Source: an uncultured Burkholderiaceae bacterium
GTDB taxonomy: Bacteria > Pseudomonadota > Gammaproteobacteria > Burkholderiales > Burkholderiaceae_B
Assembly (NCBI GenBank): GCA_934525625.1
Contig: CAKSZL010000006.1
Span: 113,490-177,489, forward strand
Reading direction: 5' to 3'
DNA length: 64,000 nucleotides
The notes beneath the pieces are model-generated. The model was not told the origin of the DNA and did not search any database. It saw only the letters and a program-made list of their open reading frames with translations. Below, piece by piece: positions 49,431-59,063 of this stretch. The stretch's first letter is position 1. The number at the start of each line of letters is the position of its first letter. The position numbers and the translations under genes are program-made.

Positions 49431-51455
49431 ATGGTGGAGGGTGGGGTGGTGGAAAAAGCTTCGGCGGCGCATACGGGGGTATTGGTCGGACAAATCGTGG
49501 TGGTCTGCACGGTGGCCGGCGTATGCGTGTGGGCCGGCACGCAGTACACGGCCGCGGCGCTCGGTTATTCGCCGCGCCTGGGGCCGCCCGCCGGTCATAT
49601 CGGCGGCGTGCCGGTCTACTACCCGTGGCAACTCTTCTTCTGGTGGTACGCCTACGAGGCGTATGCGCCGGACGTCTTCATGCGCGGTGGCGTCATCGCC
49701 TCGATGGGCGGGGTGCTGGGCGCGGGCACGGCGGTGGCCATGTCGGTCCATCGGGCGCGCCAGGCCAAGCGGGTCACGACCTACGGTTCGGCACGCTGGG
49801 CCGAACGTGATGATATCGAGGCGGCGGGCCTGCTCAAGCCCGAGGGCGTGTTCCTCGGCAAACTCGAAGGCGAAGCCCCGGCCTACCTGCGTCACGACGG
49901 CCCGGAGCATGTGACGGCGATTGCACCGACTCGCTCCGGCAAGGGCGTGGGGCTGGTGGTGCCCACACTCTTGAGCTGGCCGGCCTCATGCGTGGTGCAT
50001 GACATCAAGGGCGAGAACTGGACGCTGACCGCCGGCTGGCGAGCGCGCTTTTCACACTGCCTGTACTTCAATCCCACGCATCCGCACTCGGCGGCCTACA
50101 ACCCCTTGCTGGAAGTGCGTCGGGGCATCCACGAGGTGCGCGATGTGCAGAACATCGCCGACATCCTTGTGGACCCGGAAGGGATGCTGGAGCGGCGCAG
50201 CCATTGGGAAAAGACCTCGCACGCGCTCTTGGTCGGCACCATCCTGCATGTGCTTTACGCCGAGCGCGACAAGACGCTGCGCGGCGTGGCGGCGTTTCTT
50301 TCGGACCCCGCGCGCACGTTCGATGCAACGCTGCGCGTCATGATGGCCACGCGCCATCTGGAGGAAGGGCCGCATCCGGTGGTGGCCTCTGCCGCGCGCG
50401 AAGTGCTGAACAAATCCGAGAATGAACGATCCGGCGTATTGAGTACCGCCATGTCGTTCCTGGGCTTGTACCGCGATCCCACTGTGGCCGCCGTCACCGA
50501 GCGCTGCGACTGGCGCATTGCGGATCTGATCAGCGCGGATAATCCCGTGTCGCTGTACCTGGTTGTGCCGCCGTCGGACATCTCGCGCACCAAGCCACTG
50601 ATTCGCCTACTGCTGAACCAGATTGGGCGGCGCTTGACCGAATCCCTGGATGGGTCCGACGGCATCATCCGTCGGCACAAGTTGCTGCTCATGCTCGATG
50701 AATTTCCTGCCCTGGGGCGATTGGATTTTTTTGAGTCCGCGCTGGCCTTCATGGCGGGTTATGGACTACGCGCCTATCTGATTGCCCAATCGCTTAACCA
50801 GATCGAAAAAGCCTACGGCCCGAACAATTCGATTCTGGACAACTGCCATGTGCGGGTCGTGTTCTCGTCCAACGACGAGCGCACCGCGAAGCGCGTCTCC
50901 GATTCGTTGGGCACCGCGACCGAACTGCGCGCCCAGCGCAACTATGCCGGGCATCGGCTGGCACCCTGGCTCGGGCACCTCATGGTCTCGCGCCAGGAGA
51001 CGGCAAGGCCGCTGCGCACGCCCGGCGAAATCATGCAGTTGCCCGACACCGACCAGATCGTGATGGTGGCCGGCCAGCCGCCCATCCAGGCCAAGAAGCT
51101 GCGCTACTACGAGGACGGCAATTTTACGCGGCGCGTGTTGAGCGCGCCGGTGTTGGCAATGGATAGTTATGCCGACCGGCCCGCCGCGCGGCCGGATGAT
51201 TGGAGCGGGTTGGCACCGCCACCCGTGATGCCCACGTCTCCCGAGTTGGGTGGCGCTGACTATGGCGACGAAGGGGGCTTGCAGCTTCGCCCTGAACTGG
51301 AAGGGGCGATTGCCATGGAGCCGCTGGATACCGATGCCGACCTGGCCCTGATCGACGAGGGCGACGATGTGCCGCTGCCGATCGAACCCGACCGGCGCCT
51401 GCATCGCGCGGCTCGCCTGGCCGCGCTCGACCCTGACGATGGGATACCGCTATGA
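49431..51455 (+). CDS. traG: TraG/VirD4-type coupling protein
   Basis: A coupling ATPase of ~674 residues. N-terminal TMs (GVLVGQIVVVCTVAGVCVWAGTQY; GGVIASMGGVLGAGTAVAMSV), then Walker A APTRSGKGVG (about residue 165) and Walker B LLLMLDEFPALGRL. It connects the relaxase-DNA complex to the TrbB/TrbE secretion channel. ATG 49431 is chosen; GTG 49371 and a GTG at about 49449 are alternatives. It is preceded by ~310 bp of untranslated DNA after traR that shows no gene, possibly holding the trb promoter. Next gene overlaps by ATGA. Confidence 0.92.
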   Translation: MVEGGVVEKASAAHTGVLVGQIVVVCTVAGVCVWAGTQYTAAALGYSPRLGPPAGHIGGVPVYYPWQLFFWWYAYEAYAPDVFMRGGVIASMGGVLGAGTAVAMSVHRARQAKRVTTYGSARWAERDDIEAAGLLKPEGVFLGKLEGEAPAYLRHDGPEHVTAIAPTRSGKGVGLVVPTLLSWPASCVVHDIKGENWTLTAGWRARFSHCLYFNPTHPHSAAYNPLLEVRRGIHEVRDVQNIADILVDPEGMLERRSHWEKTSHALLVGTILHVLYAERDKTLRGVAAFLSDPARTFDATLRVMMATRHLEEGPHPVVASAAREVLNKSENERSGVLSTAMSFLGLYRDPTVAAVTERCDWRIADLISADNPVSLYLVVPPSDISRTKPLIRLLLNQIGRRLTESLDGSDGIIRRHKLLLMLDEFPALGRLDFFESALAFMAGYGLRAYLIAQSLNQIEKAYGPNNSILDNCHVRVVFSSNDERTAKRVSDSLGTATELRAQRNYAGHRLAPWLGHLMVSRQETARPLRTPGEIMQLPDTDQIVMVAGQPPIQAKKLRYYEDGNFTRRVLSAPVLAMDSYADRPAARPDDWSGLAPPPVMPTSPELGGADYGDEGGLQLRPELEGAIAMEPLDTDADLALIDEGDDVPLPIEPDRRLHRAARLAALDPDDGIPL

Positions 51456-52003
51456 GTCAACGCACGCGCTTGAACCTCTTTATCGAACCCAGTCACGCCC
51501 GACACTTGGAGGATCTGGCCGCGCACCGGGGCGTCTCCAAATCGTCGCTCGTGGCCGCCGCCCTGGCGTCGTTTCTCTCGCCCGATGGGGCCGACCAGCG
51601 CGAGGCGGCCCTGGCCCGGCGCCTGGACCGGCTCTCGCGCCAGATGGACAAATTGGATCGTGACCAGAATATCCTGATCGAAACCCTGGCGATCTATGTG
51701 CGGGTGTTTCTCACCGTCTCGACGCCCGTGCCTCAATCTCATCAGGACGCGGCGCGCGCCCAGGGCAAGCAGCGCTACGGCCAGTTCATCGACCAGCTTG
51801 CCCGCCACTTGCAGCGTGGCCGCAGCCTGGTGCGCGAGGTGCATGACGAAATCTATCCTGACCCGTATGGCTTATCCCAGGATGGCTTGACCGCGCAAGA
51901 AGCGTTCCACGACGGCGTGGCCGTGGAGGGGATGGGCGGCATGGCTTCGGCGGGTGAAGGAATACCGGCGGGGCCGGACACCGAGGGAGGTGGCCATGCG
52001 TGA
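51452..52003 (+). CDS. Ribbon-helix-helix (CopG-like) protein between traG and trbB
   Basis: A 183-residue protein with an N-terminal RHH/CopG motif (RTRLNLFIEPSHARHLEDLAAHRGVSKSSLVAAALASFL) and a coiled-coil-like middle (LARRLDRLSRQMDKLDRDQNILIETLAIYVRVFLTV). It is present at this site in Tn4371-like ICEs and may regulate the trb operon. Starts at ATGA overlapping traG; ends 8 bp after the trbB start. Confidence 0.82.
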   Translation: MSQRTRLNLFIEPSHARHLEDLAAHRGVSKSSLVAAALASFLSPDGADQREAALARRLDRLSRQMDKLDRDQNILIETLAIYVRVFLTVSTPVPQSHQDAARAQGKQRYGQFIDQLARHLQRGRSLVREVHDEIYPDPYGLSQDGLTAQEAFHDGVAVEGMGGMASAGEGIPAGPDTEGGGHA

Positions 52004-52979
52004 CGAGTCCGATCCCAACCGGGAAGCGGCGCGGCTGCGCGGCGTGCAGATGCTGCGCACGGCGTTCGGCTCCGCCATTATCGAGGCGCTGGACGATGCG
52101 GGCATTGTGGAAGTGATGCTCAACCCCGATGGCCGCATCTGGGTGGATCGGCTGCGCAGTGGCCGGGAGCCTACGGGCGAGACGCTTTCACCGGCCGACG
52201 CCGAGCGCATCATCCGGCTGGTGGCCGCCTGCGTGCAGGCTGAGGTACATCGCGAACGGCCGCTGTTATCGGCGCGCCTGCCCCTGAATGGCGAGCGCTT
52301 CGAAGGCGTGTTGCCGCCCGTGGTGTATGCGCCATCCTTCAGCATCCGCAAGCATGCGGTGGGCGTGTTCACTTTGGACGACTACGTGCGCGACGGCATT
52401 TTGCGGGCCGGCCATGCGGCGTTTCTGCGCGGGGCCGTGCGCGAACGGCTGAACATTGTCATCGCCGGAGGCACCAGTTCGGGCAAGACGACGTTTGCGA
52501 ACGCCTTGCTCGATGAGATCGCCGATAGCGGCGACCGCATCCTGATTCTCGAAGACACGGTGGAGCTGCAATGCAGAAACGATGACCGCGTGCAGCTTTG
52601 CGCGCTGCCGGGCGTGGCCTCGATGGCGGAGCTTGTGCGCTCAACCCTGCGCCAGCGCCCCGATCGCATCATCGTGGGCGAAGTACGCGGCGCCGAAGCC
52701 CTGGACCTGCTCAAAGCCTGGGGCACCGGCCACCCCGGCGGCATCGCTACGCTGCATGCCAATTCCGCCTACGGCGCGCTCTTGCGCCTGGAGCAACTCA
52801 CCCTGGAAGCGGCCAGCGTGGCGCCGCGTGCGCTCATTGCCGAGGCCGTGAATGCCATCGTCTATCTGGCCGGACGGGGCGCCGCCCGCGAAGTGCGCGA
52901 GGTCGTCCGCGTGACCGGACTGGATGGCGAGCGCTACGTGTTGGAACCCATCCCCACCACCTTTGGAGAACGCTCATGA
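51996..52979 (+). CDS. trbB: TrbB secretion ATPase
   Basis: A 327-residue VirB11/TrbB-type ATPase with Walker A GGTSSGKTT (about residues 158-166), the Asp box ILILEDTVELQ and Walker B-like DRIIVGEVRGAEALDLLKAWGTGHPGG with the conserved His box GHPGGIATLHAN. It energises pilus assembly and transfer. ATG 51996 has a GGAGGTGG site; the longer frame start at 51954 overlaps the RHH gene by 50 bp and was rejected. Confidence 0.93.
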   Translation: MRDESDPNREAARLRGVQMLRTAFGSAIIEALDDAGIVEVMLNPDGRIWVDRLRSGREPTGETLSPADAERIIRLVAACVQAEVHRERPLLSARLPLNGERFEGVLPPVVYAPSFSIRKHAVGVFTLDDYVRDGILRAGHAAFLRGAVRERLNIVIAGGTSSGKTTFANALLDEIADSGDRILILEDTVELQCRNDDRVQLCALPGVASMAELVRSTLRQRPDRIIVGEVRGAEALDLLKAWGTGHPGGIATLHANSAYGALLRLEQLTLEAASVAPRALIAEAVNAIVYLAGRGAAREVREVVRVTGLDGERYVLEPIPTTFGERS

Positions 52980-53329
52980 AACCCCTATGTTCACCCGCCC
53001 ATTCGCCTACCTTTCACGGCCAGGCGCTGGCCTTTCTACATCGCTATGGCGGGCTGTTTCTGCTCTTTGCCGTAGGTTCCTTGCATGCGGCCGGCTCCAG
53101 CATGCCGTGGGAAGCGCCGCTGCAATCCATTCTGGATTCGGTGCAGGGGCCGGTTGCGCGGATTGTCGCGGTCATCATCATTATCGTGACAGGCTTGACG
53201 CTGGCCTTTGGCGATACGAGCGGAGGCTTTCGGCGGCTGATTCAGATCGTGTTTGGTTTGAGCATTGCCTTTGCCGCCTCCAGCTTTTTTCTGTCGTTCT
53301 TCTCCTTCTCGGGCGGGGCGCTGGTATGA
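52976..53329 (+). CDS. trbC: TrbC pilin
   Basis: A 117-residue TrbC/VirB2-type pilin with a signal/TM (YGGLFLLFAVGSLHAAG) and two hydrophobic segments (VARIVAVIIIIVTGLTLAF; RLIQIVFGLSIAFAASSFFLSF). It is processed by TraF-type peptidase and, in IncP systems, cyclised. ATGA overlap with trbB and trbD. Confidence 0.92.
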   Translation: MKPLCSPAHSPTFHGQALAFLHRYGGLFLLFAVGSLHAAGSSMPWEAPLQSILDSVQGPVARIVAVIIIIVTGLTLAFGDTSGGFRRLIQIVFGLSIAFAASSFFLSFFSFSGGALV

Positions 53330-53598
53330 CGGCGCCCTCCCACTTGCCCGAAGGGTTTGAGGCGCCGCTGCACCGGGCGCTGACCGAACCCATCTTGCTG
53401 GGCGGCGTGCCGCGCACCGTGGCCATTGCCAATGGGACGCTCGCCGCCGCCGTGGGCCTGGGCATGCAACTGTGGTTGCCGGGCCTGGCCTGCTGGTTTG
53501 TTGGCCACCTGCTGGCCCTGTGGGGCGCGCGGACGGACGTGCAATTCATGCAGGTGTTTGCGCGTCATGTGAAGTATCCGGCGCTGCTGGACGCATAG
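53326..53598 (+). CDS. trbD: TrbD conjugal transfer protein
   Basis: A 90-residue VirB3-like protein with hydrophobic ends (LPEGFEAPLHRALTEPILLGGVPRTVAI; WLPGLACWFVGHLLALWGA). Part of the inner-membrane channel with TrbE. ATGA-coupled to trbC. Confidence 0.92.
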   Translation: MTAPSHLPEGFEAPLHRALTEPILLGGVPRTVAIANGTLAAAVGLGMQLWLPGLACWFVGHLLALWGARTDVQFMQVFARHVKYPALLDA

Positions 53599-53608
53599 GG
53601 AGGTGGCG

Positions 53609-56101
53609 ATGATGAATCTGGCCCCGTACCGTAAACGTCCCGCGCCGCTTGCCGATTGGCTACCCTGGGCGGCGCTGGTGGCCGATGGCGTGGTGCTGAA
53701 CAAGGATGGTGCGTTTCAGCGCACGTTGCGGTTTCGTGGCCCCGACCTGGATAGCGCCACCGAATCGGAGCTGGTCGCCGTCACGGCGCGCCTGAACAAT
53801 GCGTTGAAACGCTTTGGTTCGGGCTGGGCCTTGTTTGTGGAGGCCGACCGGCGCGAGGCGGGCGATTATCCCGTGTCTTCTTTCCCCGAGAAATTGTCCT
53901 GGCTGATCGACGAGGAGCGCCGCGCGGCGTTCGAGGAAGCCGGCTCGCACTTTGAGAGCGTCTACCACGCCACCGTGCTGTGGCTGCCGCCCGAGGATAC
54001 GCAAGCACGCGCCGGGCGCATGCTGTACGAGAACGCCGCCCGCCAGGGCGTGGACTGGCGCGAACGGCTGGCCGGCTTTCTGGCCGAAACTCAGCGCTTC
54101 GCGGGCTTGCTCGAAGGCGTGATGCCCGAGGTGCGCTGGCTCGATAGCGCCGAGACCTTGACCTATCTACATGGCACGATTTCCACCCGTCGCCATCCGG
54201 TGCGCGTGCCTGAGGTGCCGTGCTATCTGGATGCGATGCTGGCCGACAGTGCGCTGGTGGGCGGTGTCTCACCGATGTTGAGTGATGCGCACCTACGGGT
54301 GTTGTCGGTGCGTGGCTTTCCGACACGCACCTGGCCCGGCATGCTCGATGATCTGAACCGGCTGGGGTTTGCTTACCGCTGGATGAGCCGCTTTATTTGT
54401 CTGGACAAAAGCGAAGCGGAAAAAGAGTTGAAACGCCTGCGTCGGCATTGGTTCGCCAAACGCAAGAGCGTGCTGGCGCTGCTGCGCGAAACGCTCTCTC
54501 AGCAGGAAAGCCCGCTCGTGGATAGCGATGCCGACAACAAGGCGTTGGACGCGGACAGCGCCTTGCAGGAGCTGGGTTCGGACGACGTGGCTTACGGGCT
54601 GCTTACCGCCACCGTGGTGGTGATGGATTCGGATGCCGCCGTGGCCGATGAAAAACTGCGCCTGGCGGCGCGCGCGATCGAGGCGCGCGGTTTCGTCGTC
54701 GTGCCAGAAACCTTGAATGCGGTCGAAGCCTGGCTGTCGTCGTTGCCCGGCCATGTCTACGCCAATGTGCGCCAGTGGCCGGTGTCCACGCTGAACCTGG
54801 CGCACCTGATGCCGGCGTCTGCGGTTTGGGCCGGGCAGGAGAGGAATACCCACCTGGACAGCCCGCCGCTGATCGTCACGCGCACCGATGGCGCAACCCC
54901 TTTTCGGCTGGTGACACACATCGGCGACGTGGGCCACACGCTGGTCGTGGGCCCCACGGGCGCGGGCAAGTCGGTGTTACTCGCCATGCTGGTCTTGCAG
55001 TTCCGGCGCTATACGGGCTCGCGTGTCTTTGTGTTCGAGATGGGACGGTCGCTGCGCGCCGCCATCCTCGGGCTGGGGGGCGAGTATCACGACCTGGGCC
55101 CGGAGGGCGAGGCGGCTTTTCAGCCGCTCGCGCGCGTGGACGATTCCGCCTACCGCAGCCAGGCGGCCGAATGGGTTGAGGGGCGTCTGGCCATGGAAGG
55201 CGTGAGCGTCGGCCCCGAGGAAAAAGCCGCCGTGTGGTCTGCGCTGGGCAGTCTGGCCAGCGCGCCGGTGGCGCAGCGGACGATGACGGGGGTATCAGCG
55301 CTATTGCAATCGAATCAGCTGCGTCAGGCGCTCGCGCCCTATGTGCTGGGTGGCGCGCATGGCCGATTGCTTGATGCCGACCATGACCGGCTGGGCACCG
55401 CTGACGTGCAGGGCTTCGAGATGGAGGAATTGATGCCCTCCAAAGCGGCGGCCAATGCCGTCATTCGCTACCTCTTTGCCCGGCTCGAAGAACGCTTCGA
55501 CGGCGCGCCCACGCTGCTGGTGCTGGACGAAGCCTGGCTCTTTCTGGACGACCCGGTGTTCGCCGCGCGCTTGCGCGAATGGCTGAAGACCTTGCGCAAA
55601 AAGAATGTGTCGGTGATCTTCGCCACGCAGTCGCTGGCCGACGTTCGGGATTCGGCCATTGCGCCAGCCATCATCGAAAGCTGCGCGAACCGTGTTTTTC
55701 TGACCAACCCGCAGGCGTTGGAACCGCAGATTCGAACTATCTATGAAGGCTTTGGGCTGAACGCCCGCCAGATTCAGCTCGTGGCGCATGCGACACCTAA
55801 GCGCGACTACTACTACCAGTCGCGGCTGGGCAACCGCCTATTCGATCTGGACCTGGGGCCGGTGGCGCTGGCCTTTGCCGGGGCGGGTACGCCCGCCGAG
55901 CAACGCGCCATCGACGCCGTGCTCGCCCAGCATGGCCGTGAGGAGTTTGCGGCCGGGTGGCTGCGCCATCGCGGCCTGGATTGGGCGGCTGAGTTGATCG
56001 AGCCGCTGACTGAGCATGAGTCATCCGATTCCGCTGTCCCCGTTTCTGCTTCTAACGTTCCTACTTCTGCCATCCCTGTCACTTCGGAGGTGTCCCCATG
56101 A
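53609..56101 (+). CDS. trbE: TrbE conjugal transfer ATPase
   Basis: An 830-residue VirB4-type ATPase: N-terminal VirB4 part (NRFGFAYRWMSRFICLDKSEAEKELKRLRRHWFAKRKSVL), Walker A GPTGAGKSVLLA (about residue 449) and Walker B LLVLDEAWLFLDDP (about 636). It powers pilin mobilisation. Length fits IncP-type TrbE. Starts after GGAGGTGG; its stop overlaps trbJ (ATGA). The Thr/Ser/Pro-rich tail (VPVSASNVPTSAIPVTSEV) is unusual. Confidence 0.93.
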   Translation: MMNLAPYRKRPAPLADWLPWAALVADGVVLNKDGAFQRTLRFRGPDLDSATESELVAVTARLNNALKRFGSGWALFVEADRREAGDYPVSSFPEKLSWLIDEERRAAFEEAGSHFESVYHATVLWLPPEDTQARAGRMLYENAARQGVDWRERLAGFLAETQRFAGLLEGVMPEVRWLDSAETLTYLHGTISTRRHPVRVPEVPCYLDAMLADSALVGGVSPMLSDAHLRVLSVRGFPTRTWPGMLDDLNRLGFAYRWMSRFICLDKSEAEKELKRLRRHWFAKRKSVLALLRETLSQQESPLVDSDADNKALDADSALQELGSDDVAYGLLTATVVVMDSDAAVADEKLRLAARAIEARGFVVVPETLNAVEAWLSSLPGHVYANVRQWPVSTLNLAHLMPASAVWAGQERNTHLDSPPLIVTRTDGATPFRLVTHIGDVGHTLVVGPTGAGKSVLLAMLVLQFRRYTGSRVFVFEMGRSLRAAILGLGGEYHDLGPEGEAAFQPLARVDDSAYRSQAAEWVEGRLAMEGVSVGPEEKAAVWSALGSLASAPVAQRTMTGVSALLQSNQLRQALAPYVLGGAHGRLLDADHDRLGTADVQGFEMEELMPSKAAANAVIRYLFARLEERFDGAPTLLVLDEAWLFLDDPVFAARLREWLKTLRKKNVSVIFATQSLADVRDSAIAPAIIESCANRVFLTNPQALEPQIRTIYEGFGLNARQIQLVAHATPKRDYYYQSRLGNRLFDLDLGPVALAFAGAGTPAEQRAIDAVLAQHGREEFAAGWLRHRGLDWAAELIEPLTEHESSDSAVPVSASNVPTSAIPVTSEVSP

Positions 56102-56826
56102 AAACCCATACCCTTGCCGCGCTGGCCGTGGTGTTGGCGGCCACTGCGCCGTCGGCGCATGCCTGGCGCACGGTCTTCGATCCGTCGAACTACACGCAAA
56201 ACGTGATGACGGCGGCCCGCACCTTGGAGCAGATCCACAACCAGGTGCGCCAGCTTCAGAACGAAGCGCAGATGCTGGTCAATCAGGGCCGCAATCTCGC
56301 CTCGCTGAACTTTGACAGCATCAATCGGCTGCGCACAACGCTCGCCACCACCACGCGCCTGGTCGATGAGGCCAGGGGCTTGAGCTTCGACGTTTCGCGC
56401 ATGGATGCGGATTTTGCGCGGCTGTATCCCGACGAGTACGGGGCCGCTGTGACCCGCGATCAGATGGTGCTGGATGCTCGGGAGCGCTGGACGCAATCGC
56501 TGGAATCGCTGCGCACCACCGTCCGGGTGCAGGCGCAGGCGATGGACAACCTGCGCGATGACGAAGGGGTGCTGGCCGACATCGTGGCGCAAAGCCAGTC
56601 GGCCGCGGGCGCCTTGCAGGCCCAGCAGGCGACCAATCAGCTTCTGGCGCTCCAGGCCAAGCAGGCGATTCAGCAGCAGCAACTGCAGATCACTCAAGAC
56701 CGGGCAATGGCGCTCGACCAGGCGCAAGCCGTCGCTGACGAAGCCCAGGCGCGAGAGATCCGCCGTCGGTTCAGGGGCAGTGGCAAGGGCCAATACACCC
56801 CACAGCCCGTGACGTTTTATCGCTGA
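56098..56826 (+). CDS. trbJ: TrbJ periplasmic transfer protein
   Basis: A 242-residue VirB5-like protein with signal peptide (TLAALAVVLAATAPSAHA) and coiled coils (RTLEQIHNQVRQLQNEAQMLVNQGRNL). The C-terminus (REIRRRFRGSGKGQYTPQPVTF) carries a basic motif shared with the next small lipoprotein. In IncP systems it takes part in surface exclusion or pilus tip formation. Confidence 0.9.
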   Translation: MKTHTLAALAVVLAATAPSAHAWRTVFDPSNYTQNVMTAARTLEQIHNQVRQLQNEAQMLVNQGRNLASLNFDSINRLRTTLATTTRLVDEARGLSFDVSRMDADFARLYPDEYGAAVTRDQMVLDARERWTQSLESLRTTVRVQAQAMDNLRDDEGVLADIVAQSQSAAGALQAQQATNQLLALQAKQAIQQQQLQITQDRAMALDQAQAVADEAQAREIRRRFRGSGKGQYTPQPVTFYR

Positions 56827-56838
56827 CAGGAGAATCGG

Positions 56839-57060
56839 ATGCGCAAATTGTGGATTCCCGTATTGGTGCTGGGCGCCATGCTCGCCGGATGCGGTGATAG
56901 GCCCAGCGATAAGGACGAAAGCGCGGCGCGCCAGACGGCGCCCGTCATTGAACCCGGTGTGGATGAGGATGAGGTGATGCGCGAGGCAGCGGAAATCCGC
57001 AAGCGCTTCCGGGGCAGCGGCAAGGGCAAGTACACGCCGCAGCCGGTGGAAGGGTTCTGA
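56839..57060 (+). CDS. trbK: TrbK-like small lipoprotein
   Basis: A 73-residue lipoprotein (lipobox LVLGAMLAGC, Cys near residue 19) with a C-terminus RKRFRGSGKGKYTPQPVEG that repeats the last residues of TrbJ (GSGKGQYTPQPV), so the two share a conserved tail. TrbK is the entry-exclusion lipoprotein at this place in trb operons. Similarity beyond position and lipobox is limited. Two bases after its stop trbL starts. Confidence 0.75.
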   Translation: MRKLWIPVLVLGAMLAGCGDRPSDKDESAARQTAPVIEPGVDEDEVMREAAEIRKRFRGSGKGKYTPQPVEGF

Positions 57061-57062
57061 GC

Positions 57063-58340
57063 ATGAACGATCTGGCCGTCATCGACCGCTACACGCAGGT
57101 CTTCTCGCAATACATCGACAGTGGCTTCGGGCTGCTGGGCGGTGAGGTGGCGTATCTGACGGCGACGCTGGTGGTAATCGACATGACGCTCGCCGGTCTG
57201 TGGTGGGCGATGGGCGGCGGCCAGGACGACATCCTCGCCCGGCTCATCAAGAAGACGCTGTATGTGGGCACCTTCGCCTTCATCATCGGCAACTTCAACG
57301 CCATCGGCAACATCATTTTCGAATCGTTCTCTGGCCTGGGGCTGGTGGCGTCCGGCTCTACCATGACAACGGGTGAGTTCCTGCAACCGGGACGACTTGC
57401 GCAAGTCGGCGTCGAGGCCGCTGAGCCGTTGCTGGATCAAGTGGGGGAGTTGTCCGGCTTTACCAAGGTCTTTGCCAACCTTGACACCATCGTCATCCTG
57501 CTCTTGGCCTGGGTCGTGGTGGTGTTGAGTTTCTTTGTTCTATCCATTCAGCTTTTCATCACGCTGATCGAGTTCAAGCTGGTGACGCTGGCTGGGTTTG
57601 TGCTGCTGCCTTTTGCGCTCTGGAACAAGTCCGCGTTTCTCGCCGAGCGGGTGGTGGGCTATGTCATTTCCGCCGGCATCAAGGTGCTGGTGCTCGCCGT
57701 CATCATCGGCATCAGCACGCTGGTTTTCAACGACTTTCGTACCGGAATCGGCACCGAGCCGACGCTTGACGATGCGGCGGCCGTGATGCTCGCCTCGCTT
57801 GCCATGGTCGGCCTGGGCATCTTCGGGCCGGGGGTGGCCACGGGCCTGGTGTCCGGTGCACCGCAGTTGGGCGCAGGTGCGGCCGCTGGAACCCTGCTCG
57901 CCGCCGGTGGTGTGGCCGCGGCCGGCGCGGTGGCGGGCTCCGCGGTCGCCGGTGGCACCGCCCGCCTGGCTGGTGGCGGCGTGCGGGCGGCCACCTCCAT
58001 GGTCTCCAGTGCGCGCAAGGCGTACACGGAAGGGGCGAGCTTCTCAGGACAGACGGGGTTCAAAGCCATGGGCGCCGGCATGGCCGACGTGGCCCGCAGC
58101 GGCGCCTCGGCCACCGGCCGCCGCCTGAAGGCGGGTTTAACGGGTGCATCGCAAGGTGGCGGTGGTATCGGTGGTTTCAGCGCTTCGGCTTCAGTCCCTT
58201 CCGCGCCGCCCGCCTGGGCAAAACGGGCGCAGGCCCGACAACGCGTGAGCCAGAGCGCGATGCTCGCTGCGCACGCCGTGCGCTCCGGGGATGCCGGCGG
58301 CAGTGGCGCAAGCCCCAGCCTGCGCGATCAATCCAACTAG
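57063..58340 (+). CDS. trbL: TrbL transfer channel protein
   Basis: A 425-residue polytopic protein with hydrophobic segments in its first half (TATLVVIDMTLAGLWWAMGG; TIVILLLAWVVVVLSFFVLSIQLFI; VLVLAVIIGISTLVF) and an Ala/Gly/Ser-rich C-terminal half. VirB6-like inner-membrane channel component. Confidence 0.92.
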   Translation: MNDLAVIDRYTQVFSQYIDSGFGLLGGEVAYLTATLVVIDMTLAGLWWAMGGGQDDILARLIKKTLYVGTFAFIIGNFNAIGNIIFESFSGLGLVASGSTMTTGEFLQPGRLAQVGVEAAEPLLDQVGELSGFTKVFANLDTIVILLLAWVVVVLSFFVLSIQLFITLIEFKLVTLAGFVLLPFALWNKSAFLAERVVGYVISAGIKVLVLAVIIGISTLVFNDFRTGIGTEPTLDDAAAVMLASLAMVGLGIFGPGVATGLVSGAPQLGAGAAAGTLLAAGGVAAAGAVAGSAVAGGTARLAGGGVRAATSMVSSARKAYTEGASFSGQTGFKAMGAGMADVARSGASATGRRLKAGLTGASQGGGGIGGFSASASVPSAPPAWAKRAQARQRVSQSAMLAAHAVRSGDAGGSGASPSLRDQSN

Positions 58341-58349
58341 GAGAGGACA

Positions 58350-59063
58350 ATGCGCTTTCGCAGACCTTCGGTGAAATATGCGGCCACGCCCGAACCGGCT
58401 ACCCCCTTCCAGAAGGCGGGCCAGGTCTGGGATGAACGCCTGGGGAGTTCCCGCGCGCAAGCGCGTAACTGGAAATGGATGGCCTTTGGCTGCCTGCTGC
58501 TGGCCGCCGTATCCACGGGCGACAACCTCTGGCGGCGCACCGAGGGGACCACTGCCGTGCCGTATCTCGTTGAAGTCGCCGACAGCGAAGTGCAAGCCGT
58601 GCGCAAAGCGACGCCGCTGGGCGATCCCGCCGATCAGGACATTGCCAATCAACTGACGCGCTTCATTGACAACGTGCGTTCCCTTTCCGTGGACCCGGTG
58701 GTTGTGCGCAAGAACTGGCTCAGCGTCTACGACTACACCACCGACCGGGGCGCGGCGTTTCTGAATGAGTATGCGCGTGAACACGAGCCCCTGAAGAACA
58801 TCGGCAAGCGATCGGTGATGGTCGATATCGTTAGCGTCGTGCGCGCCAGCGACCAATCTTTCCAGATCCAGTGGGATGAGCAGACATACGTGAATGGCGC
58901 ATCCGCGGGCACGGAGCGATGGACTGCCATTCTGACCATCGTGCTGCAACGCTCGCGCCAGGACAAAAAGCTGCGGGTCAATCCCTGGGGCATCTATGTG
59001 GACGGCATCAGTTGGAGCCGCCAGTTCTCCGCAAATCCTACGCCTGGAGGCAAATCGCGATGA
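58350..59063 (+). CDS. trbF: TrbF transfer protein
   Basis: A 237-residue VirB8-like protein: one N-terminal TM (MAFGCLLLAAVSTGDNL) and a periplasmic domain (TAVPYLVEVADSEVQAVRKAT; DPVVVRKNWLSVYDYTT). Bridges inner membrane and channel. Starts 9 bp after trbL. Confidence 0.92.
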   Translation: MRFRRPSVKYAATPEPATPFQKAGQVWDERLGSSRAQARNWKWMAFGCLLLAAVSTGDNLWRRTEGTTAVPYLVEVADSEVQAVRKATPLGDPADQDIANQLTRFIDNVRSLSVDPVVVRKNWLSVYDYTTDRGAAFLNEYAREHEPLKNIGKRSVMVDIVSVVRASDQSFQIQWDEQTYVNGASAGTERWTAILTIVLQRSRQDKKLRVNPWGIYVDGISWSRQFSANPTPGGKSR

